Below, one piece after another: positions 7,709 to 16,777 of a DNA stretch of 64,000 nucleotides. A model generated the notes under the pieces. It saw nothing but the letters and a program-made list of their open reading frames with translations. It was not told the origin of the DNA and did not search any database. The stretch comes from Polaribacter reichenbachii. Lineage in GTDB: Bacteria; Bacteroidota; Bacteroidia; Flavobacteriales; Flavobacteriaceae. Position 1 is the stretch's first letter, and every line of letters begins with the position of its first letter. The DNA lies in assembly GCF_001975665.1 (NCBI RefSeq), contig NZ_CP019419.1:3145501-3209500 (forward strand), given 5' to 3'. Both the position numbers and the translations under genes were made by a program.

Positions 7709-9976
7709 ATGGCATTTGATATTGATATGATTAAGCAGGTCTATGAAAGTATGACTGAAAGAGTTGATGCAGCTCGTAAAATTACTGGCAAACCATTAAC
7801 CTTGTCAGAAAAGATCTTATATTCTCATTTATGGGAAGGTATGCCTACAAGTGCATTTACAAGGGGTAAAGATTATGTAGATTTTGCTCCAGATAGAATT
7901 GCTTGCCAAGATGCAACAGCACAAATGGCTTTGTTACAATTTATGCAAGCAGGTAAACCAAAAGTAGCTGTGCCAACAACTGTACATTGTGATCACTTAA
8001 TTCAAGCAAAAGAAGGAGCAGCAAAAGATTTAAAACACGCAAATAGTACAAGTAGTGAAGTGTTTAATTTCTTAGAATCAGTTTCTAATAAATACGGAAT
8101 TGGTTTTTGGAAACCAGGTGCAGGTATTATTCATCAAGTTGTTCTAGAAAACTATGCCTTTCCTGGAGGAATGATGATTGGTACAGATTCACATACTGTA
8201 AATGCTGGTGGTTTAGGAATGGTGGCTATTGGCGTTGGTGGTGCAGATGCTGTAGATGTTATGGCTGGTATGGCTTGGGAATTAAAATTCCCAAAATTAA
8301 TTGGTGTAAAATTAACAGGTAAACTGTCTGGATGGACCGCTCCAAAAGATGTAATTCTTAAAGTTGCAGACATTTTAACGGTAAAAGGTGGTACAGGTGC
8401 AATTGTAGAATATTTTGGACCTGGTGCAACATCAATGTCTTGTACAGGTAAAGGTACAATTTGTAATATGGGAGCAGAAATTGGTGCAACAACATCAACC
8501 TTTGGTTATGATGATTCTATGGAACGTTACTTACGTGCAACTGATAGAGCAGATGTTGCTGATGCTGCAAATACAATAAAAGATTATTTAACTGCAGATG
8601 CAGAAGTTTATGAAAGCCCAGAAGAATATTTTGATCAGGTTATCGAAATTAATTTATCAGAATTAGGGCCATTATTAAACGGACCTTTTACACCAGATTT
8701 ATCTACAACAGTGGGTTCTGCTATGACAAAAAAAGCAAATGCTAATGATTGGCCTTTAACTGTAGAATGGGGATTAATTGGTTCTTGTACAAATTCATCT
8801 TACGAAGATTTATCAAGAGCATCATCCATAGCACAACAAGCCATTGATAAAGGTTTAAAAACAAAAGCTGAATTTGGTATTAATCCAGGTTCTGAACAAG
8901 TAAGATATACTGCAGAGAGAGACGGAATTCTTCAAATTTTTGAGAATTTGGATGCAAAAATTTTTACGAATGCTTGTGGACCTTGTATTGGTCAATGGGC
9001 AAGATATTCAGATCCTAAAAATGCACCTAAAAATAGTATTGTGCATTCATTTAATAGAAACTTTGCGAAAAGAGCAGATGGTAATCCTAATACACACGCT
9101 TTTGTTGCATCACCAGAAATTACAGCAGCAATTGCAATAGCAGGCCGTTTAGATTTTAATCCGTTAAAAGATAAATTGATTAATGAAGATGGTGAAGAAG
9201 TTATGTTTGATGAACCTACTGGATGGGAACTACCACCAAAAGGTTTTGAGGTAAAAGAAAATGGTTATTTAGCGCCAGATAAAGATGGAAGTGGAGTAGT
9301 AGTTTCTGTTAAAGATGATTCTGAAAGACTACAATTATTAACACCTTTTACACCTTTAGGAGATTCTATTACAGGTGCTAAATTGTTAATTAAAGCTTTT
9401 GGGAAATGTACAACAGATCATATTTCTATGGCTGGACCTTGGTTACGTTTTAGAGGTCATTTAGATAATATTGCTAATAATACGTTAATTGGTGCTGTGA
9501 ACGCGTACAACAAAAAAACAAACTTTGTTAAAAATCAATTAACAGGTGAGTATGATGCAGTGCCGGCTGTACAAAGAGAATACAAAAAAGCCGGAATTAA
9601 AACAATAGTTGTTGGTGATCATAATTATGGTGAAGGTTCTTCTAGAGAGCACGCAGCTATGCAACCAAGACATTTAGGTGTTGCCGCTGTAATTGTAAAA
9701 TCTTTTGCAAGAATACACGAAACAAACCTTAAAAAACAAGGTATGTTAGGTTTAACTTTTGATAATGAAGCTGATTACGATTTAATTTTAGAAGATGATA
9801 CATTCAACTTTACAGATTTAAATGAATTTGCTCCAGACAAACAATTAACTTTAGAAATTGTTCATACAGATGGAAGTACAGATACTATTAAATTGAATCA
9901 TACTTACAACAAAGCTCAAATTGATTGGTATAAAGAAGGTTCTGCATTAAACTTAATTAAAAAGCAAAACGCATAA
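7709..9976 (+). CDS. acnA: Aconitate hydratase, AcnA/mitochondrial type
   Basis: Second aconitase of the window (755 residues), of the mitochondrial/AcnA architecture with the swivelling domain at the C-terminus. Cluster ligands are in [10 protein letters not shown] and [10 protein letters not shown], and the C-terminal active-site segment reads [16 protein letters not shown] take the ATG at 7709 ([13 protein letters not shown]), which matches the family; an upstream in-frame start at 7667 would add unrelated residues. Having both aconitase classes adjacent suggests different oxygen or iron sensitivity, as in E. coli, but this is inference. The symbol is by class and not certain. Confidence 0.94.
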   Translation: MAFDIDMIKQVYESMTERVDAARKITGKPLTLSEKILYSHLWEGMPTSAFTRGKDYVDFAPDRIACQDATAQMALLQFMQAGKPKVAVPTTVHCDHLIQAKEGAAKDLKHANSTSSEVFNFLESVSNKYGIGFWKPGAGIIHQVVLENYAFPGGMMIGTDSHTVNAGGLGMVAIGVGGADAVDVMAGMAWELKFPKLIGVKLTGKLSGWTAPKDVILKVADILTVKGGTGAIVEYFGPGATSMSCTGKGTICNMGAEIGATTSTFGYDDSMERYLRATDRADVADAANTIKDYLTADAEVYESPEEYFDQVIEINLSELGPLLNGPFTPDLSTTVGSAMTKKANANDWPLTVEWGLIGSCTNSSYEDLSRASSIAQQAIDKGLKTKAEFGINPGSEQVRYTAERDGILQIFENLDAKIFTNACGPCIGQWARYSDPKNAPKNSIVHSFNRNFAKRADGNPNTHAFVASPEITAAIAIAGRLDFNPLKDKLINEDGEEVMFDEPTGWELPPKGFEVKENGYLAPDKDGSGVVVSVKDDSERLQLLTPFTPLGDSITGAKLLIKAFGKCTTDHISMAGPWLRFRGHLDNIANNTLIGAVNAYNKKTNFVKNQLTGEYDAVPAVQREYKKAGIKTIVVGDHNYGEGSSREHAAMQPRHLGVAAVIVKSFARIHETNLKKQGMLGLTFDNEADYDLILEDDTFNFTDLNEFAPDKQLTLEIVHTDGSTDTIKLNHTYNKAQIDWYKEGSALNLIKKQNA

Positions 9977-10003
9977 ATTATACTTAAAAGTAGATATTTA
10001 TTT

Positions 10004-10032
10004 AACTCTTGAAGAAATTCAAGAGTTTTTTT
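10004..10032 (+). terminator. Intrinsic terminator after the second aconitase gene
   Basis: AACTCTTGAA pairs with TTCAAGAGTT around a four-base loop and is followed by a T run. Confidence 0.88.
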
Positions 10033-10087
10033 GTAAGTATTTGTTAGTTTTTAAGACTTTTTTAACAATCACCTAAAAGTTTTAAAT

Positions 10088-10774
10088 ATGAATAATCTAT
10101 GGTTTTTTGATAATGTTAATTTATTCAATCTTCTATGTCCGCATAAGTTTAAAGACTATAAAGCATGCCATAATTTTGATCTTTATAAAAAAAGCGATTA
10201 TGTTTATTTTGAACAAGATGCTGCAAATAAAATTTATTTAATCGAAAATGGTAAAATAAAAATTGGTTATTATACTGAACAAGGAACAGAGGTTGTTAAA
10301 GCTATTTTATCTAAAGGAGAATTATTTGGCGAAAAAGCAATTTTAGGTGAAGAAAAAAGAAATGAATTTGCTCAATCTATAGATAATACAACTTCAATAT
10401 GTCCTGTAGGTATAGATACCATGCACGATTTAATGCGTGATAATAGAACATTCAGTTTAAAAATATATAAATTTTTAGGTTTGCGTATTAAAAAGTTAGA
10501 AAGAAGGTTACAATTAATTTTATTTAAAGACACTAAAACTCGTTTTTTAGAATTTATGAAAGAATTGTGTGAGGATTATGGTTACGATTGCGATAAATCT
10601 GGAGACAAAGTTATTCAACATCCTTATACACAGAAAGATATTGCCTCGTTAATTGGTACATCAAGATCAAATTTAAATGTGTTGATGAATGAGTTAAAAG
10701 AGGAAAACATCATTAAATTTAATAGAAAAGAAATAAGATTATTACATAAAATGGCGAAAACGTTCGCTAGCTAA
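10088..10774 (+). CDS. Crp/Fnr family transcriptional regulator
   Basis: A 228-residue regulator. Residues about 30-120 form a cyclic-nucleotide-binding-like barrel (DYVYFEQDAANKIYLIENGKIKIG, then GELFGEKAIL), followed by a dimer helix and a winged helix-turn-helix (YTQKDIASLIGTSRSNLNVLMNEL). There is no N-terminal cysteine cluster of the FNR type, although single cysteines occur (LLCPHKF near residue 19), so the signal is unknown. The gene lies between aconitase and a lipoprotein gene; the latter has its own promoter-like element, so cotranscription is not required. Targets cannot be predicted. Confidence 0.9.
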   Translation: MNNLWFFDNVNLFNLLCPHKFKDYKACHNFDLYKKSDYVYFEQDAANKIYLIENGKIKIGYYTEQGTEVVKAILSKGELFGEKAILGEEKRNEFAQSIDNTTSICPVGIDTMHDLMRDNRTFSLKIYKFLGLRIKKLERRLQLILFKDTKTRFLEFMKELCEDYGYDCDKSGDKVIQHPYTQKDIASLIGTSRSNLNVLMNELKEENIIKFNRKEIRLLHKMAKTFAS

Positions 10775-10797
10775 CATTTTAAGAGAATTCATCAATT

Positions 10798-10805
10798 TAA
10801 TTTTG
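10798..10805 (+). promoter_or_regulatory. Candidate -7 promoter of the lipoprotein gene
   Basis: TAATTTTG matches TAnnTTTG, 28 bases before the ATG at 10833. Confidence 0.45.
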
Positions 10806-10832
10806 TTGTTATTAATATAAAACAATAAAAAG

Positions 10833-11717
10833 ATGAAAAAAATATTAAAATTAGTTTACGTATGTGCAGTGTTATTTTTTCTTGCTTCGTGCGATGATGA
10901 AAATGAAATTATACCAACTACAGGAAATTTAACTATAGACTTAACAGGTTTAGAAGAATTAGGAACAGACTATGTTTATGAAGGTTGGTTAATTGTTAAC
11001 GGAACTCCTGTAAGCACTGGTACTTTTACAAGTATTGTTTTTCCGCAAACTTTTACAGTTGGTATAGATAATTTAAATACTGCTACACAATTTGTACTAT
11101 CTATAGAACCTGAAGGTGAAACAGGTACAGCAGCAGCAACCCCAGCAGCAACTAAATTATTAGCAGGTGATTTTTCTGGTAATTCTGCAAATGTAACATC
11201 AACAGGAATTGTAGGAGATTTTTCTAATTCTTGGGGAAAATATATTTTAGCAACTCCAACAGATGATGATAATTCTAATGAAGAAAGTGGTATTTGGTTT
11301 TTAGATAATTCATCAGGTAATGCAGAAGTTGGTTTAAGTTTACCAACTTTAACTGATGGATGGAAATATGAAGGTTGGGTAGTTTTAAACGGAACTCCGG
11401 TAAGTACAGGTACATTTTTAGATCCTGCAAGTGCAGATGATAATGCTGCAACTTCGCCTTATAAAGGTAGTTTAAACAATGGTCCTGCTTTTCCAGGAGA
11501 AGATTATGTAATGGGTTCTGCTGCTGGTGTAGATTTTCCTACGGATTTAAAAGATGCAACTATCGTAATATCTGTAGAACCTTATCCAGATAATAGTGCT
11601 GCGCCTTTTACATTAAAACCTTTGGCAAATGTAGTTCCAGCATCAGCAATGAATCACAGTGTTTTAAGTTTAGAAGCTGGACCTATATCAGTTTTAACAG
11701 GTACAGTTTCAAGATAA
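10833..11717 (+). CDS. Lipoprotein with two anti-sigma-K-like repeats
   Basis: A 294-residue protein with a lipoprotein signal (lipobox Cys20 in FFLASCDDENE; the acidic residues after Cys are compatible with surface export in Bacteroidota). Two copies of one domain are evident: YEGWLIVNGTPVSTGTF at about 49-65 and YEGWVVLNGTPVSTGTF at 179-195, each followed 20-60 residues later by an SIEP or SVEP segment. This layout resembles the C-terminal domain of RskA-type anti-sigma factors, but there is no transmembrane helix or sigma-binding zinc domain, so it is not an anti-sigma factor as such. It probably sits in the outer membrane or periplasm; function unknown. Confidence 0.8.
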   Translation: MKKILKLVYVCAVLFFLASCDDENEIIPTTGNLTIDLTGLEELGTDYVYEGWLIVNGTPVSTGTFTSIVFPQTFTVGIDNLNTATQFVLSIEPEGETGTAAATPAATKLLAGDFSGNSANVTSTGIVGDFSNSWGKYILATPTDDDNSNEESGIWFLDNSSGNAEVGLSLPTLTDGWKYEGWVVLNGTPVSTGTFLDPASADDNAATSPYKGSLNNGPAFPGEDYVMGSAAGVDFPTDLKDATIVISVEPYPDNSAAPFTLKPLANVVPASAMNHSVLSLEAGPISVLTGTVSR

Positions 11718-11741
11718 ATCTAATAATAAATCAATATTTTC

Positions 11742-11770
11742 AAAAGGAAGCTAATCAGCTTCCTTTTTTT
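11742..11770. terminator. Bidirectional terminator between convergent genes
   Basis: AAAAGGAAGCT and AGCTTCCTTTT form a perfect 11-bp stem with loop AATC, flanked by T runs usable on both strands. The stop codon of the minus-strand MFS gene (11751-11753) lies in the stem. Confidence 0.9.
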
Positions 11771-12929
11771 GTGTTTTTAAAGCAAATAATCCTAAAATAG
11801 GACCTAAGGCTAAAATCATAAAAATATAATTTGAATTTGTTATTGCTTTTAAACTATCAATAGAAAGAATACTGATGATTGTTATAGAATAACCAATACA
11901 ATTTACAATGGTTAAGGCTGTCCCTTTGTCTTTTACAGGGGCATTTTGTGCGACTAAAGTTGAAAACAAAGGAGAATCTGCGATAACAACCATTCCCCAA
12001 AAAATTAAAAAGCCGATAAATAGATATTCATTTGAAACTTGAAAAGCAAAAGGAGAAATTAAACAACAAAAACAAGAAATTAATAGGAAGTTAAAAGCAG
12101 TTTTTTGAACTCCTATTTTTTCTGATATATAACCTCCGAAAACACAAGAAAACCCTCCAAAAGCTATAATTATAAAAGATAAAATAGGAATATTAAATTT
12201 TATTTCTGGATGCAAATCTTTATAAATACTTAATAAAACAGGTACAAAAGCCCAAAATGTATACAATTCCCACATATGACCAAAATAACCAAATGCTGCT
12301 TTTTTAAAATTATCATTTTTAAAAACTGTATAACAAGCTGATAAATTTAAAGTTTTACTGGCTTTTCTGTAAGGGCCATTTTTAACAAATAAAAGCATAA
12401 TTAACCCTCCAAAACTTGCTAATGCAGATGTAGAGATTAAAACAATTTTCCAAGAATAATCAACCAAAACATCTTTTAATAAATGAGGTAGAGCAGTACC
12501 TATAACTAAAGCTCCAACTAAATATCCCAGAGATTTTCCTAAACCTTTGTTGTAATAATCTGTAGCAATTTTCATACCAACAGGATATATCCCTGCTAAG
12601 AAAAACCCTGTAAAAAAACGTAAACTCATTAAACTAAATAAAGTTTGATTATTTAAAATACAAGCAAAGTTAAAAACAGATCCTAAAATTGCACTGAAAA
12701 AAAAAACTTTAGAAGGCGAAAAACGATCTGCAATTGTAAATAACGCAAAGAGTAAAGTACCACCAATAAAGCCAAATTGAACAGCAGATGTTAAATAACC
12801 TAATGCGTTTTCTTGTAAATTAAATGTTTCTACAAGGCTATTCATTACTGCATTACCTGCAAACCATAAAGAGGTACAGCAAAATTGAGAAATTACAATA
12901 ACAAATAAAATGTGTTTTGGTATTTTCAT
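11751..12929 (-). CDS. MFS transporter
   Basis: A 392-residue integral membrane protein with about 12 hydrophobic segments in the major facilitator pattern, including the loop between helices 2 and 3 (ADRFSPSKV, a degenerate DRxGRR motif) and GFFLAGIYPVGMKIATDYY in helix 4-5. The second half carries EKIGVQKTAF, the equivalent cytoplasmic loop. It most resembles small-molecule efflux or anion/nitrile-type MFS members, but the substrate cannot be read from sequence. A lipoprotein gene lies 8 bases upstream on the same strand, so the pair could share a transcript. Confidence 0.88.
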   Translation of the reverse strand: MKIPKHILFVIVISQFCCTSLWFAGNAVMNSLVETFNLQENALGYLTSAVQFGFIGGTLLFALFTIADRFSPSKVFFFSAILGSVFNFACILNNQTLFSLMSLRFFTGFFLAGIYPVGMKIATDYYNKGLGKSLGYLVGALVIGTALPHLLKDVLVDYSWKIVLISTSALASFGGLIMLLFVKNGPYRKASKTLNLSACYTVFKNDNFKKAAFGYFGHMWELYTFWAFVPVLLSIYKDLHPEIKFNIPILSFIIIAFGGFSCVFGGYISEKIGVQKTAFNFLLISCFCCLISPFAFQVSNEYLFIGFLIFWGMVVIADSPLFSTLVAQNAPVKDKGTALTIVNCIGYSITIISILSIDSLKAITNSNYIFMILALGPILGLFALKTQKKEAD

Positions 12930-12937
12930 TAAACCTT

Positions 12938-13348
12938 TTATTTTAAGAGTTCTAATGTACTAAGATGTAAATCTTCTTTATCAAATGAATAAATAGGGTC
13001 TCTTTCATATACAGATATTTTTTTTATGCTTTGTACGCTAAAAAAAAGAGTACCAGATTCATCATCATCTTTATATAATTGAAATTTATCATTATCATTA
13101 AAATATCTAATTTCACTTACTTTAAAAATATCATTTATATTTTTGGTCTCTAAATTATCTAATATAGATTTATTAATTTTTCCATATAAATAGCTCAGAG
13201 TAGTATCTTTTTTCATAATGGTTTCAAGCTCAATGTAAACCCAAGAAGTTTCTTTTTTTGTAGGTGTTGTTCTTTTTATTAATTCGCCACAAGAACTTAA
13301 AAATAATATTATAGAAAAGATTATAAAATAAATTTTTCTGATATTCAT
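12938..13348 (-). CDS. Small lipoprotein of unknown function
   Basis: A 136-residue protein with a clear lipoprotein signal peptide (lipobox ending in Cys20, ILFLSSCGEL). The mature part is polar and rich in Lys, Asp and Tyr with no family I recognise. It lies 32 bases after an ORF that looks like the C-terminal end of a larger protein and 8 bases before the MFS gene. Its order after that fragment would fit a periplasmic immunity lipoprotein of a toxin module, but this is speculation from position. It could equally be an ordinary lipoprotein. Confidence 0.7.
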   Translation of the reverse strand: MNIRKIYFIIFSIILFLSSCGELIKRTTPTKKETSWVYIELETIMKKDTTLSYLYGKINKSILDNLETKNINDIFKVSEIRYFNDNDKFQLYKDDDESGTLFFSVQSIKKISVYERDPIYSFDKEDLHLSTLELLK

Positions 13349-13380
13349 TGTTATATTTTTACAACTAATATAACTTAAAA

Positions 13381-13692
13381 TTAAATATGGTCTCCTAAAA
13401 ACTTTTGGAATTTAGAAGGGTTTCCATCAGCATAAATCATACCTGCATCTGAAATGTCTGCTTTTTTTTCTTTATGTTTTTTAATAGACTTCCAAATCCA
13501 AGCAATATTATTATTTTTATGATCTCTTAACCAGTTCCAAACTGTCCAATCGTGGTTAGAACTCCAACCATCATTGGGTAAATTCTTTTTATTTTGATCT
13601 TTTATCCTCTTAAATTTTATACGATTTCCACTTAAATTTAAAACTTGATCTAATTTACGATAGTAAAGAAATGGCAAGTTTATTAAATATTT
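13381..13692 (-). pseudogene. Remnant C-terminal fragment, possibly of a polymorphic toxin
   Basis: An open frame of about 103 codons with no ATG; a stop codon (13693-13695) closes it upstream and the only start would be a TTG at 13675-13677, five codons into the frame. The sequence is basic and Trp/Asn-rich (DGWSSNHDWTVWNWLRDH, NIAWIWKSIKKHKEKK) and reads like a folded C-terminal domain whose N-terminal part is missing. It precedes a small lipoprotein gene on the same strand, the order seen for toxin tip plus immunity. I recognise no named toxin domain; an ordinary decayed gene is the main alternative. Confidence 0.4.
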
Positions 13693-13793
13693 CTATAAGT
13701 AGTGTGCACACTTCTAGACACAGAATTCGTAAAAAATGTAACTTCATAGAGATGAATATTAACTCAATAATATATAAATTCAAATATCAATTG

Positions 13794-13801
13794 TATATTT
13801 G
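13794..13801 (+). promoter_or_regulatory. -7 promoter element abutting the HMG-CoA lyase start
   Basis: TATATTTG matches TAnnTTTG and ends 5 bases before the ATG at 13807, so transcription would begin at or next to the start codon (leaderless mRNA). Confidence 0.5.
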
Positions 13802-13806
13802 GTTTA

Positions 13807-14667
13807 ATGAAAAAAGTTAAAATTATAGAATGTCCAAGAGATGCAATGCAAGGTATAAAATCGCATTTTATTTCAACAGAAAAAAAGGCATTGTATATCA
13901 ATTCTTTATTAAAAGTTGGTTTCGATACAATTGATTTTGGCAGTTTTGTATCGCCAAAGGCAATTCCGCAAATGCGTGATACAGCAGCAGTTTTATCAAA
14001 ATTAGACTTATCAAAAACGAATAGTAAACTATTAGCTATTATTGCTAATGTTAGAGGTGCAAATGATGCTTCTAAATTCGAAGAAATCGATTATTTAGGC
14101 TATCCTTTTTCTATATCAGAAAATTTTCAAATGCGAAATACGCACAAAACAATTGATGAATCTATAGCAACTTTAAACGAAATTTTAAATATCGCAGATA
14201 AATCGAATAAAGAAGTTGTTGCATACTTATCTATGGGGTTTGGTAATCCTTATGGAGATCCTTGGAATGTAGAAATAGTAGGAGAGTGGACAGAAAAATT
14301 GTCTAAAATGGGTGTGAAAATTTTATCACTCTCGGATACAATTGGTAGCTCAACTCCAGATGTAATAGATTATTTGTTCTCTAATTTAATTAAAGAGTAT
14401 CCTGAAATAGAATTTGGTGCGCATTTGCATACAACTCCAGACAAATGGTTCGAAAAAGTTAATGCGGCTTATAAAGCTGGTTGTTTACGTTTTGATGGTG
14501 CAATGAAAGGTTATGGAGGTTGCCCAATGGCTAAAGATGAATTAACAGGGAATATGCCAACTGAAAAATTATTGAGCTATTTTACTGCAGAAAAAGCTGA
14601 TACAAATATAAGACCAATGAGTTTTGAAAGTGCTTATAATAAGGCATTGGAAGTTTTTAAACATTAA
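13807..14667 (+). CDS. mvaB: Hydroxymethylglutaryl-CoA lyase
   Basis: Cleaves HMG-CoA to acetyl-CoA and acetoacetate, the last step of leucine breakdown. The 286-residue TIM barrel starts with a family motif (IIECPRDAMQGI, where most members have EVGPRDGLQ). Metal-binding residues appear in HLHTTPD, and the catalytic loop GYGGCPMAKDELTGN holds the active-site Cys. The variant N-terminal motif is what I would expect of the Bacteroidota branch; a related DRE-TIM lyase cannot be wholly excluded. The gene is monocistronic, ending before a bidirectional terminator. Confidence 0.9.
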   Translation: MKKVKIIECPRDAMQGIKSHFISTEKKALYINSLLKVGFDTIDFGSFVSPKAIPQMRDTAAVLSKLDLSKTNSKLLAIIANVRGANDASKFEEIDYLGYPFSISENFQMRNTHKTIDESIATLNEILNIADKSNKEVVAYLSMGFGNPYGDPWNVEIVGEWTEKLSKMGVKILSLSDTIGSSTPDVIDYLFSNLIKEYPEIEFGAHLHTTPDKWFEKVNAAYKAGCLRFDGAMKGYGGCPMAKDELTGNMPTEKLLSYFTAEKADTNIRPMSFESAYNKALEVFKH

Positions 14668-14772
14668 TAATAAACATTTTTGAGGATGAAAATCTTTTAA
14701 TTATAAAAAGGTAAATATTTAAATAGCTTCTATTTTTTGTATTCTAAAGCAACTTTATAAAAAAAGGACATA

Positions 14773-14807
14773 AAAAAAGCCTTACAATTAAAGTAAGGCT
14801 TTTTTTA
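14773..14807. terminator. Bidirectional terminator
   Basis: AAAAAAAGCCTTAC pairs with GTAAGGCTTTTTTT around a seven-base loop. It serves the HMG-CoA lyase gene on plus and the helicase gene on minus, 14 bases from the latter's stop. Confidence 0.92.
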
Positions 14808-14820
14808 TTTTTATAAGATT

Positions 14821-16632
14821 CTATCTTTCTCTACGTCTTCGACCAAAACCTCCAGATTTTCTATCGCCTGAATTTTTAGGTCTGTCAGAAGAACGCCTGT
14901 CAGTTCTTTTTCTTCCTCCATCATCACTACTTCCTCTAGATGAATTTTCAGAACTTCTTCTTCTTCCAAAACCACCATCTTTTTTACCAAAAGGTTTTTT
15001 ACCACCTCTTCTTCCTCCACCTGAACGTTCTTTTTTCGTAATTTCTACGTTAACAGAGCGTCCATCAAAATCTGGTTGATTACTAGAAAATGCTTCTAAT
15101 GTTTTGTCTTCGAAGTTTTTATCAATCTCAAAGAAAGAGAAGGTATCTAAAATATCTATTGCACCAATTTCAATTTTATCACCAATTTCTTGGTCATTGA
15201 TTAAACCGATTAATTTTGCAGGGTTTAAGCTGTCTTTTCTACCAATATTGATAAAAAAGCGAGTCATATTATCTGCAGTAGATCTTTTTCTTGAAGTTTC
15301 TCTACCTAAATCATTTAAATCTTTAGCGTTTTCGTAATACGCTAACATTGAGTTAAATTCTAAAGAAACGAATTTTTGGATTAATTCTTCTCTATCTAAA
15401 TCAGCTAATTTATCATAAATACTAGGTAAAAATTCATTGATTTCAGATTCGTTAACTTCAGTTTTTTGAACCTTATCAATTAAATTCATTAATTGATTTT
15501 GTACAATTTCTTTACCTGTAGGTACTTTACCTTCTACAAATTTCTTTTTAATGATTCTTTCAATAACACGTAGTTTCCCTTTTTCTTTTCCGTTAACTAA
15601 TACTATTGATATACCTTTATTACCAGCTCTACCAGTTCTACCACTTCTGTGTGTGTAGTTTTCTATTTGATCTGGTAATTTATGATTGATTACGTGCGTT
15701 AATTCGGTTACATCTAAACCACGGGCAGCAACATCTGTAGCTACTAAAATCTGAATTGTTTTTTTACGGAATTTCCCCATTACAGAATCTCTCTGTGCTT
15801 GAGATAGATCTCCATGTAAAGAATCTGCGTTATAACCGTCTTTTATTAAATTGTCTGCAACTTCTTGTGTTTCTCTACGAGTTCTACAAAAGATAATTGC
15901 ATAAATATCTGGATTTAAATCTGCTATTCTTTTTAAAGCTGGGTAACGAGTTCTTTCTGTAACTGCATAGTATTCGTGCTCTACATTCTCTGAACCAGAA
16001 TTTTTTTCACCAGAAGTAACTTCAACTGGTTTTGTCATATAGTTTCTTGCAATTGCTTCTACTTCTCTAGGAAATGTTGCAGAAAATAATAAGGTTTGTT
16101 TTGTTTCTGGGGTTGCTTCTAGAACTTTATCTAATTCTTCTTTAAAACCCATATTTAACATTTCATCAGCTTCATCTAAAACAAGCCACTGAACGTTTCC
16201 TAATTTTAAAGCTCTTCTGTTAATTAAATCTACAGTTCTACCTGGAGTACCAACTACAATTTGAGATCCTTTTTTTAAAGAACGAATCTGCTCTTCCATA
16301 CTAGAACCACCATAAACAGTAGTTACTTTAACGTTTTTCTGGTATTTAGAAAAATCTTTAATGTTGTTACCAATTTGCACTGCTAATTCTCTCGTTGGTG
16401 ATAAAATAATAGCTTGAACATTGCTATTGTTTTCATCTAAAAGTTCTAAAATTGGTAAACTAAAGGCAGCAGTTTTACCTGTACCAGTTTGTGCAAAAGC
16501 CTTTAAATCGTCTGTAGATGCAATTATTTGAGGTATTGCTTTTTCTTGAATAACAGTAGGTTTTTCGTAACCTAAATCTATTAATGCTTTACTTATAGGC
16601 TCTTTTAAGCCTAATTCTAAAAATGTTGACAT
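14821..16632 (-). CDS. DEAD-box ATP-dependent RNA helicase with DbpA-type RNA-binding domain
   Basis: A 603-residue cytoplasmic RNA helicase of the DeaD/CsdA type. In order: Q motif (VIQEKAIPQ), Walker A AQTGTGKT (47-54), PTRELA, DEAD, SAT, then the second RecA domain with ARGLDV and HRSGRTGRAG. A C-terminal domain around 455-535 (FFINIGRKDSLNPAKLIGLI, SVNVEITKKE) matches the DbpA RNA-binding fold, followed by an Arg/Gly/Ser-rich basic tail to residue 603. Such proteins assist ribosome assembly and mRNA unfolding in the cold. There are about 145 bases between its start and the next upstream gene, room for a regulated leader. Confidence 0.95.
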   Translation of the reverse strand: MSTFLELGLKEPISKALIDLGYEKPTVIQEKAIPQIIASTDDLKAFAQTGTGKTAAFSLPILELLDENNSNVQAIILSPTRELAVQIGNNIKDFSKYQKNVKVTTVYGGSSMEEQIRSLKKGSQIVVGTPGRTVDLINRRALKLGNVQWLVLDEADEMLNMGFKEELDKVLEATPETKQTLLFSATFPREVEAIARNYMTKPVEVTSGEKNSGSENVEHEYYAVTERTRYPALKRIADLNPDIYAIIFCRTRRETQEVADNLIKDGYNADSLHGDLSQAQRDSVMGKFRKKTIQILVATDVAARGLDVTELTHVINHKLPDQIENYTHRSGRTGRAGNKGISIVLVNGKEKGKLRVIERIIKKKFVEGKVPTGKEIVQNQLMNLIDKVQKTEVNESEINEFLPSIYDKLADLDREELIQKFVSLEFNSMLAYYENAKDLNDLGRETSRKRSTADNMTRFFINIGRKDSLNPAKLIGLINDQEIGDKIEIGAIDILDTFSFFEIDKNFEDKTLEAFSSNQPDFDGRSVNVEITKKERSGGGRRGGKKPFGKKDGGFGRRRSSENSSRGSSDDGGRKRTDRRSSDRPKNSGDRKSGGFGRRRRER

Positions 16633-16777
16633 GTCTGTGTTTTTGTAGATTCACAGAACGCCCACCTGTAAATCAAATTATAAATTATCGACTTGATTTT
16701 TTATTGAGTTGTACTCAAAATTAAAATCGTGCAAAGATACTGTAATTTAAATAGATAACTAATATTTAATTGATTAA

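Noticed and set aside
8107-8322. Plus-strand 71-codon ORF inside the second aconitase gene
   Set aside because: Trp/Cys/Arg-rich translation typical of a shifted frame over Gly/Ala-rich codons.
14811-15020. Glu/Val-rich minus-strand ORF at the helicase 3' end
   Set aside because: Shifted frame of the Arg/Gly-rich helicase tail; biased codons create it.
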